A stretch of DNA of 64,000 nucleotides from Flavobacteriales bacterium (GCA_026996605.1 JALWLE010000031.1:1-64000), one strand, 5' to 3'. Shown: positions 20,401-30,792, counted from the first letter of the stretch. The notes: a model not told the origin generated them from the letters alone. Translations and numbers: made by a program.

Positions 20401-21753
20401 GATAATGTTGATATTGTTATTTCGAGAACATCTGAACTGAAAATTATCGGTGAAAAATCCGGAAAAGTTTTAAGCACACATCAGTTACCTTACGGTTCTA
20501 AATTGTACAAAAAACCGGGCGAAAAAGTTTTGAAAGGTGAAATTATTGCCGAATGGGATCCTTGGAACTCGGTTATCGTTTCGGAATTTGCCGGAAAAGT
20601 TTTGTATGAAAATATTATTCAAGGTGTAACGTATCAAATTGAAAAAGATGAGCAAACCAATCGTGAAGAGAGAGTAATTACCGAAAGTAAGAATAAAAAA
20701 TTGATACCTACTTTGAAAATTGTTGATAAAAAAGGAGAAGTTTTACGTTCTTATAATTTACCGCTCGGGGCGCGTATCAATGTTGAAGACGGACAAAAGA
20801 TTAAAATCGGTACACCTTTGGTCAAAATCCCTAGGAAATCGGTTAAAGCAGGTGATATTACCGGTGGTTTACCGCGTGTAACCGAATTGTTTGAAGCACG
20901 TAACCCGTCTAATCCGGCTGTAGTGTCAGAGATTGACGGTGTGGTTTCCTTTGGAAAAATCAAACGGGGTAATCGTGAGATTATCGTAACGGCTAAAACC
21001 GGTGAAACCAAAAAATATTTGATTAAATTATCGAATCAAATTTTGGTTCAAGAAAACGATTTTATCCGTGCCGGAACCCCATTATCTGACGGTGCTATTA
21101 CGCCGAATGATATTTTGAAAATTAAAGGACCATCTGCCGTTCAACAATATTTGGTGAACGAAGTACAGGAAGTTTATCGTTTGCAAGGGGTAAAAATTAA
21201 TGACAAGCACTTTGAAGTGGTTGTGAGACAAATGATGCAAAAAGTGATGATTGAAGACTCGGGAGACACAACTTTCTTGCCGGGAGAATTGGTTCATAAG
21301 CTCGACTTTATTGAAGAGAATGACCGTATTTCGTCAATGAAAGTAGTAGAAGATCCGGGAGATTCCGAGAACTTTAAACCCGGTCAGTTGGTAACGACAA
21401 GACAGCTGCGTGAAGAAAACTCCATTTTGCGTCGTCAAGATAAAAAATTGGTCGTAGCACGTGACGTGATTCCTGCAACGGCATCGCCTGTACTGCAAGG
21501 TATTACCAGAGCGTCCTTACAAACTAAATCATTTATTTCTGCCGCATCGTTCCAAGAGACTACCAAGGTCTTGAACGAAGCTGCTATCCGAGCCAAAGTT
21601 GATGATTTGGAAGGCTTGAAAGAAAATGTGATTGTCGGTCGAAAAATTCCTGCCGGAACCGGCTTGAAGGAATATGAAAACATCAGCGTTTCTCAAAAAG
21701 AAGATTATGAGAATATGATTATTGATAAAATACAAAACAATTTTGTAGATTAA
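17476..21753 (+). CDS. rpoC: DNA-directed RNA polymerase subunit beta-prime
   Basis: A 1425-residue subunit. It has the N-terminal zinc finger [20 protein letters not shown] (about residues 69-88), the catalytic magnesium loop [12 protein letters not shown], the bridge helix/trigger loop region ([20 protein letters not shown]), the second zinc site around [16 protein letters not shown], and the FHQGGVAG motif. Complete, and in the standard position after rpoB. A DUF3467 gene follows after 17 bases. Confidence 0.99.
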   Translation: MAKKKKYTTIKFDRISIGLSSPERIKKASRGEVLKPETINYRTHKPERDGLFCERIFGPIKDYECACGKYKRIRYKGIVCDRCGVEVTEKKVRRERVGHIELVVPVVHIWYFRSLPNKIGYLLGLPTKKLEMIVYYERYVVINPGPAVDEEGNPIQKMQFLTEEEYQDILEKLPAENEYLEDSDPNKFVAKMGGEAIRDLLASIDLDELSYELRHKASHETSKQRKTEALKRLQVVEAFRKANENRPNKPEWMVMNIIPVIPPELRPLVPLDGGRFATSDLNDLYRRVIIRNNRLKRLMDIKAPEVILRNEKRMLQESVDSLFDNTRKSSAVKTESNRPLKSLSDSLKGKQGRFRQNLLGKRVDYSARSVIVVGPNLKLYEAGIPKDMAAELYKPFIIRKLIERGVVKTVKSAKKIIDRKDPIVWDILENVLKGHPILLNRAPTLHRLGIQAFQPKLIEGKAIRLHPLVCTAFNADFDGDQMAVHLPLGPQAILESQLLMLASQNILNPANGSPITVPSQDMVLGLYYITKQRKGVRGEGMIFYSPEEVKIALNEDKIDLHAGIKVQITDYDDDGNSYEHIVETTVGRVLFNEVKPEGVPFINKVLTKGSLRGIISDILKRTDVPTTAEFLDAIKQMGYYYAFKGGLSFGLSNIMVPEEKKRIVAEAQEKVDSIKEQYTEGIISQKERYNKTVDIWTTANAELTEILMNRITNDKAGFNSVYMMLDSGARGSKDQIRQLIGMRGLMAKPKKSTAGGGEVIENPILSNFKEGLSIQEYFISTHGARKGLADTALKTADAGYLTRRLVDVSQDVVVREDDCGTLRGIEVTALKKNNDVVETLGERILGRVALDDVYDPDTNELIIAAGEEFTEDIVEKIEQTAIESVEVRSPLTCEAKHGICAKCYGRNLATGEMVEKGEAVGVVAAQSIGEPGTQLTLRTFHQGGVAGNVSEQSNIAAKFDGIIDIDELKTVKDEEDNVDIVISRTSELKIIGEKSGKVLSTHQLPYGSKLYKKPGEKVLKGEIIAEWDPWNSVIVSEFAGKVLYENIIQGVTYQIEKDEQTNREERVITESKNKKLIPTLKIVDKKGEVLRSYNLPLGARINVEDGQKIKIGTPLVKIPRKSVKAGDITGGLPRVTELFEARNPSNPAVVSEIDGVVSFGKIKRGNREIIVTAKTGETKKYLIKLSNQILVQENDFIRAGTPLSDGAITPNDILKIKGPSAVQQYLVNEVQEVYRLQGVKINDKHFEVVVRQMMQKVMIEDSGDTTFLPGELVHKLDFIEENDRISSMKVVEDPGDSENFKPGQLVTTRQLREENSILRRQDKKLVVARDVIPATASPVLQGITRASLQTKSFISAASFQETTKVLNEAAIRAKVDDLEGLKENVIVGRKIPAGTGLKEYENISVSQKEDYENMIIDKIQNNFVD

Positions 21754-21770
21754 TTTTTAAAACAAATATT

Positions 21771-22082
21771 ATGAACGATCCAAAGCAACAACAGCAAATC
21801 AATATAGAATTAACCGAAGATGTTGCCGATGGTATCTATGCCAACTTGGCGGTTATTAATCATTCGGCATCTGAGTTTATTGTTGATTTTATCAACATTA
21901 TGCCGGGGGTTCCCAAGGCAAAGGTTAAATCACGTATCATTTTGACCCCGCAACATGCCAAACGTTTGGTTCGGGCGTTGAATGAAAATGTCAAACGCTT
22001 TGAAAACGTTCACGGTGTTATTAAAGATTATGAAAAAGCAGGAAATCCACCCATTAATTTTGGACGTGGTAGCGAAGCATAA
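21771..22082 (+). CDS. DUF3467 family protein
   Basis: A 103-residue cytoplasmic protein matching DUF3467: a glutamine-rich start, then ADGIYANLAVINHSASEFIV, the PGVPKAKVKSRIILTPQHAK motif and a C-terminal helix. Genes of this family regularly follow rpoC in Bacteroidota, which suggests but does not prove a role linked to transcription. It ends the operon, directly before a strong terminator. Confidence 0.9.
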   Translation: MNDPKQQQQINIELTEDVADGIYANLAVINHSASEFIVDFINIMPGVPKAKVKSRIILTPQHAKRLVRALNENVKRFENVHGVIKDYEKAGNPPINFGRGSEA

Positions 22083-22102
22083 TGTTTTGTAAATAAGATT
22101 AT

Positions 22103-22138
22103 AAAAAACCGCTTGACAATCAATCAAGCGGTTTTTTT
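22103..22138 (+). terminator. Terminator of the rpoBC operon
   Basis: A 14-bp stem AAAAAACCGCTTGA / TCAAGCGGTTTTTT with a 7-base loop and a terminal T-run. The reverse strand also has an A/T-rich flank, so it can serve the convergent lipoprotein gene as well. Confidence 0.9.
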
Positions 22139-22158
22139 GTATTGTTAATTTCAAATTT

Positions 22159-22917
22159 CTAATAATATATAAGGTCGTAAGCTAGTTGACTACTACCGGA
22201 CACTTCCTCAATATGACTTGGATAATTATCGGCATTATATGATATGTTATACTGCGTATCGTCTATGAGTGTATTGTTTTGATCATATTTTTTAACACGG
22301 TTAAAATTATTGGGACTGACAAAATCGGCAAATTCATCTAAAATCTCAGAAAAAGGGATATTTAAATCAAAATAAGGATTGCGCTCGCTGTCATATTCAA
22401 ATACCATACGAGATTGCAATTCCCAAATACTTCCAAATCGGTTAAATTTATAAGCTTCGACAAGATTTTGACCACTGTATGTAAATGTATGTTTTATAGA
22501 TTCACCACCTGAAATATACTCAATGGCAGTGTCGATTTTCCCATCGGTATTATATTGCATTTCCCAATAAGTATTAGTTGCACCCATTATTATTACGCGA
22601 GTTAAACGGTTATTGTTATATTCAAATCCATATTGTGCAATAATATTGCCGTTATACTTTTCGGTTTGTGATGATAATTTGTTATCGGTGTACTCATACT
22701 CGATAGTCATTTGGCTGCCTTGCTGATAAATTTTTTTTGTTTTGAGTTTTCTGTTTCCGTAATATGAAAATTCAACAATGGGTGAACCATTCATTTCAAC
22801 AGCTTTTATTAATCCTGTTAAATCCTGATTCTCATTAGTATCGTCTTCTGATTTATCTTTTTTGCATGAGATTAAAACTAATCCGAATATGAGTAATAAT
22901 AAAGTGAGTTTTTTCAT
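22159..22917 (-). CDS. Hypothetical lipoprotein with YD-like strand repeats
   Basis: A 252-residue protein with a lipoprotein signal ending in LISC (cysteine near residue 18) followed by a charged linker (KKDKSEDDTNENQ). The body is a series of short tyrosine-containing beta strands (VEFSYYGNRKL, IEYEYTDNKL, YGFEYNNNRL, MQYNTDGKI, HTFTYSGQNL, FEYDSERNPY) like those of DUF4595 or RHS-type surface proteins. Function is unknown. It is transcribed towards the rpoBC terminator and stands alone. Confidence 0.7.
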   Translation of the reverse strand: MKKLTLLLLIFGLVLISCKKDKSEDDTNENQDLTGLIKAVEMNGSPIVEFSYYGNRKLKTKKIYQQGSQMTIEYEYTDNKLSSQTEKYNGNIIAQYGFEYNNNRLTRVIIMGATNTYWEMQYNTDGKIDTAIEYISGGESIKHTFTYSGQNLVEAYKFNRFGSIWELQSRMVFEYDSERNPYFDLNIPFSEILDEFADFVSPNNFNRVKKYDQNNTLIDDTQYNISYNADNYPSHIEEVSGSSQLAYDLIYY

Positions 22918-23102
22918 TTGAGTTTTTTTAGATTTAGACTGTAAATTTAATATGATTAATTTTAAAATTCAAATTATTGTTTAAAATTATGTTATTAACC
23001 GAGATGAATATTATTTAACTATTGTAAATTCAAATATAGCCCCATATAATTTTTTATAATTATAACTTTTGACGTAAATTTGTTTTTCTAAAATTATACT
23101 AA

Positions 23103-25538
23103 ATGAAGATATCATATAATTGGTTAAAACAGTTTATAGACATAGATTGGGAAGCGGAAAAAACCGGTGAATTATTGACCGATTTAGGACTTGAAGTAGA
23201 AGGTATTGAGAATTTTGAATCTGTTAAAGGCGGTTTAAAAGGCGTGGTTACCGGAAAAGTTTTGGAAGTTTTTAAACATCCGAATGCTGACAAATTGTCG
23301 GTAACCAAAGTAGATTTAGGTACCGGTGAGCCTGTACAGATAGTTTGTGGCGCCCCGAATGTAGCCGAAGGACAAATAGTGCCTGTGGCTACTGTTGGAA
23401 CCGTTTTGTATGATAAAGACAACAACGAATTTAAAATCAAAAAAGGTAAGATTAGAGGTGAAGTCAGTTATGGAATGATATGTGCCGAGGACGAATTGGG
23501 TTTGGGAGATAATCATGATGGCATTATGGTCTTGGACGAAACGCTTGAAGTAGGAAAGGCATTACGAGATGTTTTAGATGTGGAAACCGATCAAGTTTTT
23601 GAAATAGGTTTAACCCCTAACCGTGCCGATGCTATGAGTCATATGGGAGTTGCCAGAGATTTGCGAGCCGGTTTGTTGCATCGTAATGTGAATGTAAATT
23701 TTAATACCCCTTCCGTTTCAAAATTTAATATTGATAGCAAAACCCGTCCTATTCAAATTGAGATTCAAGATAAAGAGAAATGCCCGCGTTATGTTGGTAT
23801 TACTATTAAAAATGTTAATGTCGGACCTTCACCCAAATGGATGCAAAACCGCTTAAAAGCGATTGGTCTATCACCGATTAATAATATAGTTGATATTACC
23901 AATTATGTGATGCATGAATTAGGACAACCTTTACACGCTTTTGATGCGGAAAAAATACATGGACACAAAATCATCGTTAAAACTGCTGAATCCGGTGATA
24001 CTTTGGTTACATTGGACGGTGTTGAACGTAAATTACATCCGGAAGATTTGATTATTTACAATGAAAAATCGCCGATGGTTATTGCAGGCGTATTTGGAGG
24101 TATTGATTCCGGTATTACAGAAGATACAACCGATGTTTTCTTAGAAAGTGCTTATTTTGATCCGGTCACTGTCAGAAAATCAGCCAAACGTCATGGCTTA
24201 AATACCGATTCATCCTTTAGATTTGAACGTGGTATTGATCCGGATATGACGGATTATGCTTTAAAAAGAGCGGTAACTTTAATTAAAGAATATGCCGATG
24301 CAGAAATTATTACGGATTTAATAGATGTTTATCCCAACAAAATAGAACCACATAAAATTTCATTGTCTTATGAATATCTAAATACTTTGGTTGGTAATAA
24401 AATAGACAAGAACATCATTAAAAATATTTTGGCTTCTTTAGAAATTAAGATTGCTTCGGAAACCGACCATGGTTTAAATTTAATAGTTCCTGCTTATCGT
24501 GTTGATGTGACCAGACCGGCGGATATTGTAGAAGAAATATTGCGGGTTTACGGATATAACAATATCGATTTTTCTTCTAAAATAAATGCCAGTGTTGAAG
24601 CATCTGACAAATTTGCTTCCTATAAAATTGAAAATATAGTAGCTGACCTTTTGTCTTCTCGTGGTTTTACCGAAATTATGTCTAATTCGTTAACGACACC
24701 GAAATATATCTCATTATCATCTCAAATCAATGAAAAATCTACGGTTGAAATTCTCAATCCGTTGAGTCAAGATTTAAGTGTTTTACGGCAATCGCTGTTG
24801 TTTAGTGCTATGGAATCGGTTACTTACAATATGAATCGCAGACAATTGGATTTAAAATTCTTTGAGTTTGGTAAAGTTTACAATCAATATGGCGAAGGTA
24901 AGTATGAAGAAGAAAAACATTTATCTTTAACAATGACAGGCAAATTATTACCTGAAAATTGGTTAGCACCAACAATTGCAACCGGTTTTTATCATTTAAA
25001 AGGACAAGTTGAAGCCGTTTTAAAACGTTTCGGTATAAATGATTACCGCTTAAAACCGGGTAAAAATAAAGATTTATATGAAAGTGTCGTGTTTGAAGTT
25101 CATAAAAAGCCTTTAGTCATATTAGGAAAAGTTAAACCGGCTATCAAAAAACATTTTGGTATCAATAAAGATGTTTATTATGCCGATTTTCTTTGGGATA
25201 ATCTTTTGGAACAAGTCAAAAAGCATAGTCAAGTGTCTTATCGTGATATTCCTAAATTTCCTTCAGTCAGACGCGATTTAGCATTGGAAGTTGATAGAAA
25301 CGTAAGTTATAAAGATTTGTATGATATGGCTTTTGATGTAGAGAAAAAGTTATTACAAGGTGTCAATTTGTTTGATGTGTATGAAGGTGATAAAATAGCA
25401 GAAGACAAAAAATCATATGCTTTGAGTTTTATTTTACAAGATAGATATAAGACATTGAATGACAAACAGATTGATAAAGTAATGAAGAAGATATTTCAAA
25501 CTTATGAACAAAAATTTGGGGCTAAATTACGACAATAA
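23103..25538 (+). CDS. pheT: Phenylalanine-tRNA ligase beta subunit
   Basis: An 811-residue protein with the full domain set: an N-terminal tRNA-binding OB fold (about 40-150, with VDLGTGEPVQIVCGAPNV), the B3/4 editing domain (around 200-400, NNIVDITNYVMHELGQPLHAFD), the B5 domain, a catalytic-like core, and the C-terminal anticodon-binding FDX-ACB domain (KFPSVRRDLALEVD). It pairs with PheS, which is not in this window. A TAAATTTG -7 element lies at 23075-23082, 20 bases before the start, without a good -33 match. Confidence 0.98.
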   Translation: MKISYNWLKQFIDIDWEAEKTGELLTDLGLEVEGIENFESVKGGLKGVVTGKVLEVFKHPNADKLSVTKVDLGTGEPVQIVCGAPNVAEGQIVPVATVGTVLYDKDNNEFKIKKGKIRGEVSYGMICAEDELGLGDNHDGIMVLDETLEVGKALRDVLDVETDQVFEIGLTPNRADAMSHMGVARDLRAGLLHRNVNVNFNTPSVSKFNIDSKTRPIQIEIQDKEKCPRYVGITIKNVNVGPSPKWMQNRLKAIGLSPINNIVDITNYVMHELGQPLHAFDAEKIHGHKIIVKTAESGDTLVTLDGVERKLHPEDLIIYNEKSPMVIAGVFGGIDSGITEDTTDVFLESAYFDPVTVRKSAKRHGLNTDSSFRFERGIDPDMTDYALKRAVTLIKEYADAEIITDLIDVYPNKIEPHKISLSYEYLNTLVGNKIDKNIIKNILASLEIKIASETDHGLNLIVPAYRVDVTRPADIVEEILRVYGYNNIDFSSKINASVEASDKFASYKIENIVADLLSSRGFTEIMSNSLTTPKYISLSSQINEKSTVEILNPLSQDLSVLRQSLLFSAMESVTYNMNRRQLDLKFFEFGKVYNQYGEGKYEEEKHLSLTMTGKLLPENWLAPTIATGFYHLKGQVEAVLKRFGINDYRLKPGKNKDLYESVVFEVHKKPLVILGKVKPAIKKHFGINKDVYYADFLWDNLLEQVKKHSQVSYRDIPKFPSVRRDLALEVDRNVSYKDLYDMAFDVEKKLLQGVNLFDVYEGDKIAEDKKSYALSFILQDRYKTLNDKQIDKVMKKIFQTYEQKFGAKLRQ

Positions 25539-25605
25539 GTAATTAGAAGTATTGGCTCTATATCGATCTAGGTGGGTAATATATGTAATATCTCAAAGAA
25601 TAATG

Positions 25606-25645
25606 TCACCCCTTCGGGCTTATTTAATAAACCCCGAAGGGGTGA
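25606..25645. repeat. Palindromic intergenic repeat
   Basis: A 13-bp inverted repeat TCACCCCTTCGGG / CCCGAAGGGGTGA with a 14-base loop in the 308-base gap between pheT and accC. A degenerate partial copy (AACCCCGTAAGGTGTGA) lies at 25681-25697. It looks like a dispersed palindromic element and may also end pheT transcription. The rest of this gap contains no gene that I can see. Confidence 0.6.
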
Positions 25646-25798
25646 TATAATTATAGAAAATTTATGACGTTAAAAACATAAACCCCGTAAGGTGTGAAAA
25701 TATTTAAAAAGATAATAACCATGATTATATGATTCTTAAACCTAATTTATTATTACCCATACAAAACAACATAGAGCCGAAGTATTATTTATAAAGTT

Positions 25799-25826
25799 AA
25801 AAGCCGGAAAAAAAATTCCGGCTTTT
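25799..25826. terminator. Bidirectional terminator between pheT and accC
   Basis: Stem AAAAGCCGGAA / TTCCGGCTTTT (11 bp) with an A-rich 6-base loop. A and T runs on both sides allow termination of the minus-strand accBC operon and of any pheT read-through. Confidence 0.85.
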
Positions 25827-25846
25827 TATGATTTATATTGTTATGA

Positions 25847-27220
25847 TTATTTTACGTTTCTCTCGTATTCTTTAAGATACTTTTCATCTAAATCAAAGTC
25901 TTCCATAAATTTTGTGGTATAATTACCGGCAATAAAATCAGGATTGTCCATTAATTGTCTATGGAACGGTATGGTTGTTTTAACACCTTCAATCACAAAC
26001 TCATCCAAAGCCCGTTTCATTTTTTCTATTGCTTCTTCTCTGGTTTGAGCTGTTGTAATGAGTTTGGCAATCATAGAATCGTAATAAGGCGGAATGACGT
26101 AACCTTGATAGGCGTGTGTGTCGAGACGAACGCCGTGTCCCCCCGGGGCATGAAAGGTTTTAATAACACCCGGTGATGGGCGGAAATCATTATAGGGGTC
26201 TTCTGCATTGATACGACATTCTATAGAATGTAATTTCGGGAAATAATTTTTACCTAAAATAGGCACACCTGCTGCAACTTTAATTTGTTCTCTTATTAAG
26301 TCATAGTCAATTACTTGTTCTGTAATAGGATGTTCAACTTGAATACGAGTATTCATTTCCATAAAATAAAAGTTGCGATGTTTGTCAACTAAAAACTCAA
26401 CGGTTCCAACACCTTCGTAATTAATACTCTCTGCAGCTTTAACTGCAGCTTTTCCCATTTTTTCTCTTAATTCGTCAGTCATAAAAGGAGAAGGAGTTTC
26501 TTCAATTAATTTTTGATGTCGTCTTTGAATGGAACAGTCTCGTTCAGAGAGGTGTGCGGCTTTGCCGTATTGGTCACCAATGATTTGTATTTCTATATGA
26601 CGTGGCTCTTCAATAAGTTTTTCAAGATACATACCATCATTACCAAAGGCTGCTTTCGATTCTTGACGCGCATCTTCCCAAGCTTTTTTAAGGTCTTCTT
26701 TTTTCCAAACGGCACGCATACCTTTACCACCGCCACCGGCAGTAGCTTTAAGCATTACCGGATAACCGATGTTGTCTGCAAGTTTTTCGGCTTCTTCGTA
26801 GGATTCGAGAAGTCCTTTAGAGCCGGGAACCGTTGGAACACCGGCTGCTATCATGGTTTTTTTAGCAGTAGCTTTATCACCCATTTGATTAATCATTTCG
26901 GGTGTAGGTCCTATAAATTTTAGATTATGATCATCACAGAGTTTGGCAAACTTGGCATTCTCTGCTAAAAATCCATAGCCGGGATGTATGGCATCGGCAT
27001 TAGTAATTTCTGCTGCTGCTATGATACCTGGGATGTTAAGATAAGATTCACTACTGGCGGGCGGGCCTATTTTTACGGCTTCATCAGCAAATCTGACATG
27101 CAAACTATTTTCGTCAGCTGTTGAGTAAACCGCTACTGTTTTAATGCCCATTTCTTTACAAGTACGTATAATACGCAGGGCAATCTCGCCACGATTGGCA
27201 ATTAATATTTTATTAAACAT
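25847..27220 (-). CDS. accC: Acetyl-CoA carboxylase biotin carboxylase subunit
   Basis: A 457-residue ATP-grasp enzyme that carboxylates the biotin on AccB using bicarbonate, the first half-reaction of fatty acid synthesis. Visible motifs are the N-terminal [20 protein letters not shown], the glycine-rich ATP loop [12 protein letters not shown] (about residues 160-171), the [14 protein letters not shown] segment, the catalytic [14 protein letters not shown] (about residues 289-302), and the C-terminal RINAEDP. It is 20 bases downstream of accB in the same operon. Confidence 0.97.
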   Translation of the reverse strand: MFNKILIANRGEIALRIIRTCKEMGIKTVAVYSTADENSLHVRFADEAVKIGPPASSESYLNIPGIIAAAEITNADAIHPGYGFLAENAKFAKLCDDHNLKFIGPTPEMINQMGDKATAKKTMIAAGVPTVPGSKGLLESYEEAEKLADNIGYPVMLKATAGGGGKGMRAVWKKEDLKKAWEDARQESKAAFGNDGMYLEKLIEEPRHIEIQIIGDQYGKAAHLSERDCSIQRRHQKLIEETPSPFMTDELREKMGKAAVKAAESINYEGVGTVEFLVDKHRNFYFMEMNTRIQVEHPITEQVIDYDLIREQIKVAAGVPILGKNYFPKLHSIECRINAEDPYNDFRPSPGVIKTFHAPGGHGVRLDTHAYQGYVIPPYYDSMIAKLITTAQTREEAIEKMKRALDEFVIEGVKTTIPFHRQLMDNPDFIAGNYTTKFMEDFDLDEKYLKEYERNVK

Positions 27221-27240
27221 AAATTAATACATTTTGGTTA

Positions 27241-27729
27241 CTATAAAGGCTCTACTAAAAATAGCGGTTGATCGAATTCGACCGGTGTGGCGTCGTCAAC
27301 CAAAACTTTTACAATTTTACCGGAAACTTCCGATTCAATTTCATTGAAAAGCTTCATCGCTTCAATAATACAAACCACGTCACCTTCTTTAATAGTGTCA
27401 CCTACTTCAACATAAGGGGGTTTGTCAGGCGAAGGTTTGCGATAAAAAGTTCCGATTATAGGTGCTTTAATAGTAATATATTTTGAGTCATCTACTTCAT
27501 TTTTTGGTGTTTCTGCAGCCGGAGCTGTTGCAGTTGCAGGTGCAGCCGGAGCTGCTGGTTGTGGGATACTTGCCGGAATAGCTGTTACGGTTGTAGCAAC
27601 AGGAGCAGATGTTACATATTCCGGTTTGTTTTTGATAGTAAGTTTAAAATCTTTATTTTCGATTTTTACTTCGCTGACACCTGATTTGGCGACAAATTTT
27701 ATGAGATTTTGTACTTCTTTAATGTCCAT
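27241..27729 (-). CDS. accB: Acetyl-CoA carboxylase biotin carboxyl carrier protein
   Basis: A 162-residue carrier: an N-terminal region typical of AccB (DIKEVQNLIKFVAKSGVSEV), an alanine/proline-rich linker (about residues 43-75), and a biotinyl domain with the lysine in EAMKLFNEI near residue 125. It shuttles carboxybiotin between AccC and the carboxyltransferase. Upstream of accC on the same strand. Confidence 0.97.
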   Translation of the reverse strand: MDIKEVQNLIKFVAKSGVSEVKIENKDFKLTIKNKPEYVTSAPVATTVTAIPASIPQPAAPAAPATATAPAAETPKNEVDDSKYITIKAPIIGTFYRKPSPDKPPYVEVGDTIKEGDVVCIIEAMKLFNEIESEVSGKIVKVLVDDATPVEFDQPLFLVEPL

Positions 27730-27820
27730 ATTAAAAAATTTTAGTTAGTTATTTGATTGTTTTATCGAGCAAAATAGAAAAAAAATTAGAAAAAAAAACT
27801 GTTTTTTGTTTAAAAATAGA

Positions 27821-27855
27821 AAAAACGCCATTTATTGAAATAAAATGGCGTTTTT
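27821..27855 (-). terminator. Terminator after rpmF
   Basis: A 13-bp stem AAAAACGCCATTT / AAATGGCGTTTTT with a 9-base loop and U-runs. On the minus strand it lies just after rpmF and before accB, so accBC may need its own promoter; CAAAATA (minus strand TATTTTG) at 27769-27775 is a weak -7 candidate. Confidence 0.8.
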
Positions 27856-27874
27856 AACAATTTTTTTGTGATTT

Positions 27875-28069
27875 TTAAGCTTCTTCTTGCTCAGGGTCAA
27901 TTACAACTTTGCCTTTGTAATATAATTTTCCTTCATGCCAGTGTGCTCTATGGTATAAATGTGCTTCACCGGTTGTAGGGTCAATTGCTATTTGAGGCAT
28001 ATCAATTTTGTAATGTGTTCTTCTTTTACGACCTCTTTGTTTGGATATTTTTCTCTTAGGATGTGCCAT
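27875..28069 (-). CDS. rpmF: 50S ribosomal protein L32
   Basis: A 64-residue basic protein with the L32 start [20 protein letters not shown] and the central HLYHRAHW segment. The zinc-binding cysteines of some L32 proteins are absent, so this is the cysteine-free form. It begins 2 bases after the DUF177 gene, the conserved yceD-rpmF pairing. Confidence 0.96.
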   Translation of the reverse strand: MAHPKRKISKQRGRKRRTHYKIDMPQIAIDPTTGEAHLYHRAHWHEGKLYYKGKVVIDPEQEEA

Positions 28070-28071
28070 CG

Positions 28072-28620
28072 TTATTGCTTTTTATCTGTTAATATTTTTT
28101 TTAATTCCGCCCAGCGCGGATCTATGTTATTATCTTGGTTTATAGCTGTTTCATTATCATCATAGTTGATAATATATTTTGCATTATTGGCTACTTTTTG
28201 TCCCGAAATAATATCGGGATGTATACGTTTTGAGGGAATACTCAAAATAACAGATTCATAAATCTGTTGTGCTATGTTAAACAAGTGCGAATTATATGGA
28301 ATCAAGATTAAATCGTCACGGTCATCATTAAAAGTGTCGCTAAACTTGACAATGAAATTTAAATCACCTTCAATCTCTTGGTTAAACATTTCTCCACTAA
28401 TGTCACAGGGTACTTGAACAGTACCTTTGTTGTGAATGCTAAATTCTAAAAGCTGGTCGCTCTTGTTAAAATCTATCACTATGTCAATATCACATTGGTC
28501 AAAATCATCGTTGTCAAACTGCTTAAAAAATTCTTGATCTAAATGAAACCGGTATTGGTGTTTGCCGTTTTTCAGACCACTAAATTTTATGTCATACGAT
28601 TTCAATATCCTCATCTTCAT
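28072..28620 (-). CDS. DUF177 (YceD-like) protein
   Basis: A 182-residue acidic protein of the DUF177/YceD family. Typical elements are the two-cysteine central segment ([17 protein letters not shown]), the acidic [12 protein letters not shown] stretch and the terminal [11 protein letters not shown] motif. It is thought to act in 23S rRNA accumulation or large-subunit assembly in other organisms. It is always found with rpmF, as here. ATG codons at the first and third positions are both possible. Confidence 0.9.
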   Translation of the reverse strand: MKMRILKSYDIKFSGLKNGKHQYRFHLDQEFFKQFDNDDFDQCDIDIVIDFNKSDQLLEFSIHNKGTVQVPCDISGEMFNQEIEGDLNFIVKFSDTFNDDRDDLILIPYNSHLFNIAQQIYESVILSIPSKRIHPDIISGQKVANNAKYIINYDDNETAINQDNNIDPRWAELKKILTDKKQ

Positions 28621-28633
28621 GATTTTGAGCTTG

Positions 28634-28664
28634 CAAAATTACAAATATTTTTGGGAATATGAAA
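28634..28664 (-). promoter_or_regulatory. Promoter of the DUF177-rpmF operon
   Basis: On the minus strand a TAATTTTG -7 element (plus-strand 28634-28641) lies 13 bases before the start, with TTTC as a -33-like element 19 bases upstream. Confidence 0.5.
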
Positions 28665-28692
28665 TTATTTGATAGGTAATTTTTTTTTGAAG

Positions 28693-28974
28693 TTACCGCT
28701 GTATCACAAAACCATCAAAGTTTTTACAAGGTGTTTCACTTAAAATTTTAACTTTTTCAACTTTTGAAAGCGGTGAGCCTTGGTGTAGCCATTTAATAAA
28801 TTCATTAAGTATATGTTCCAGTTCGCTTTCCACTTCAACATAAACACTACCGTCAGGTTCATTGCGGACAAAACCATTTAAGTTTAATGATAGGGCTTTA
28901 TCTTGTGTGTGTTTTCTAAACCAAACGCCTTGAACTTTTCCGGTAACGATAATGTTTAAATGTTTGCAGGTCAT
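28693..28974 (-). CDS. acyP: Acylphosphatase
   Basis: A 93-residue enzyme that hydrolyses acyl phosphates. The active-site signature VTGKVQGVWFRKHTQ gives the catalytic arginine, and GFVRNEPDGSVYVEVE supplies the second conserved motif. The start MTCKHLNIIV is chosen because it gives the standard family length and is preceded by a TATCTTTG -7-like box (minus strand, 28992-28999). An ATG further upstream would overlap the neighbouring regulator gene and add 25 atypical residues. Confidence 0.93.
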   Translation of the reverse strand: MTCKHLNIIVTGKVQGVWFRKHTQDKALSLNLNGFVRNEPDGSVYVEVESELEHILNEFIKWLHQGSPLSKVEKVKILSETPCKNFDGFVIQR

Positions 28975-29033
28975 ATAGTTGATTTTTTTTGCAAAGATAA
29001 TACTTTGTGTTTTTTTGCTTGGGAGTAGTAATA

Positions 29034-29777
29034 TTATATTCCCAACCATTTTTTAAAAGCTTTAACACGTTCACGAGCCACAATAACATCGGTTTGTGTT
29101 TTAGGCTGCAAGATGATTTTGAGACGACTGTTGGTATATTGCACCATGTCTTTTATGGCTTTTGTTGATAGAATAAATTGCCGGTTAATACGAAAGAAGC
29201 TTTCGGGATTGAGCTGTTTTTCTATCTTTTCAAGTGCTTGGTCATATATGAATTCTTCACCGGAATAGGTTACCAACCAAGTGGTTTTGTCTTGACTGTA
29301 AAAATAAGCTACCTCTTCTACGGGAATGCTTTGTAAATGCGCACCATATTGCACCCCAAAACGTTTTTTATAAATCTTATCATGTTTAAGAGTTGATATA
29401 AGTTGTTGAATATCAACTTCTTTATCTTTATTTTTATAAAATTTACCTAAGGCAAAATGCAACTCATCTTGTTTGACCGGCTTGAGTAGATAATCTATAC
29501 TGTTAAGCTTAAAAGCTCTGATGGCATATTGGTCATAAGCCGTAGTAAAGATGATAGCGCTTTGTACCGGAACTTGTTCAAAAATATCAAATGATATCCC
29601 GTCGGATAATTGAATATCAGCAAAAATCAAATCCGGTGCCGGATGTTGTCTTAACCAACTTACTGCTTCTGTTACACTATGTAACATAGTGCTGACCAAA
29701 ACAGATTCTTTAGCAAGCATGCGTTGTAAGCGGCGTGCAGCGGGTTTTTCGTCTTCTATGATGACAACTCTTAACAT
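29034..29777 (-). CDS. LytTR-family response regulator
   Basis: A 247-residue two-component regulator. The receiver domain occupies about residues 1-115 with acidic pocket IIEDE, phospho-acceptor Asp54 in FADIQLSDG and the conserved K of LLKPVK. The LytTR DNA-binding domain covers about residues 135-245 (FFRINRQFILSTKAI). Its start overlaps the last base of the histidine kinase stop, so the two are translationally coupled. Targets cannot be read from the sequence. Confidence 0.95.
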   Translation of the reverse strand: MLRVVIIEDEKPAARRLQRMLAKESVLVSTMLHSVTEAVSWLRQHPAPDLIFADIQLSDGISFDIFEQVPVQSAIIFTTAYDQYAIRAFKLNSIDYLLKPVKQDELHFALGKFYKNKDKEVDIQQLISTLKHDKIYKKRFGVQYGAHLQSIPVEEVAYFYSQDKTTWLVTYSGEEFIYDQALEKIEKQLNPESFFRINRQFILSTKAIKDMVQYTNSRLKIILQPKTQTDVIVARERVKAFKKWLGI

Positions 29778-30772
29778 TATTTGAATGTTGGTAAATTAAC
29801 GATAAAACTATCTTGGTTTTGTGTAATTTCAACCGGTGAATTTAATAATTTATAGCGTTCTTTTAAATTTTTAAGTCCGATTTTGTATGATTTGCTGTTA
29901 GGTTCTTTTAGATTCAGATTGTTTTTAACAATTAATTGTCCGGATTTAATGGAAATAGCGATTTTTAAAGGATTTTCAGCCGAAATTTTATTGTGTTTTA
30001 TGGCATTTTCCAAAAGCAGTTGCAATGATAATGGCGGTATTTGCGCATCGGTGTCAATTTGTTGTGGAAGCGAATAGTTTAGTCCGTCTTCAAAACGCAT
30101 TTTGAGTAAATCTAGATAATTTTCGGCAAAAGTGATTTCATCTTTTAAAGGGACGAGATTTTTGTCTTTTTGTGCCAAAACATATTGATAAATATCTGAC
30201 AATTTCAGGGTGAATTCTTCTGCTTTTTCAGGATTTTCGCCGATCAGTGATGCCAAAACATTTAGGTTGTTAAACAAAAAATGCGGGTCGAGTTGCGCTT
30301 TTAAACTTTCAAACTTGATACGTTCGTTTTGTGTTTTCAGTTGTTCGGATTTAAGTTGGGTTTCGCGTATTTTTTTAAAGGAATATTTGGTGATGATAAA
30401 TAAAGCTATAACCAAAGCAAATAAAACCACTAGAGTATATTCAAAAGGATTGATTTGGTTTATGAAATCTTGAAAATTTTGCTTAAAAACCCATACCTTA
30501 ACAAACAAATTAAGTAAGAAATAGATTAATGCATTGACCGGAATGACTCCCAAAATACTGATGATTAAGGTTTTTTCAGGATTTTTATCCCAATTCAAAT
30601 ATTTTCCTATCAGGTTAAAATATAACGTATTGCCCAAGCTGAATGCGAATGAATATATTATAAAATATGGGATATTTTGCCAAGCAGAATGCGTGTCGCC
30701 AAGTAGTATGTTGAGTAAAAAAACCACAATAGCTGCAATGATGCCTGTTGAGATGATTTGTTTTGTTTTCAT
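29777..30772 (-). CDS. LytS/YehU-type sensor histidine kinase
   Basis: A 331-residue kinase: about four membrane helices in the first 130 residues, a short coiled coil, then the His_kinase domain with phospho-accepting histidine in LDPHFLFNNLN (near residue 163) and an ATPase domain with LLLENAIKHN (N box) and GLKNLKERY. No extracytoplasmic sensor domain is visible beyond the membrane segment. It partners the overlapping LytTR regulator. Confidence 0.93.
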   Translation of the reverse strand: MKTKQIISTGIIAAIVVFLLNILLGDTHSAWQNIPYFIIYSFAFSLGNTLYFNLIGKYLNWDKNPEKTLIISILGVIPVNALIYFLLNLFVKVWVFKQNFQDFINQINPFEYTLVVLFALVIALFIITKYSFKKIRETQLKSEQLKTQNERIKFESLKAQLDPHFLFNNLNVLASLIGENPEKAEEFTLKLSDIYQYVLAQKDKNLVPLKDEITFAENYLDLLKMRFEDGLNYSLPQQIDTDAQIPPLSLQLLLENAIKHNKISAENPLKIAISIKSGQLIVKNNLNLKEPNSKSYKIGLKNLKERYKLLNSPVEITQNQDSFIVNLPTFK

Positions 30773-30792
30773 AATTTATGCGTTTAAAGTTA

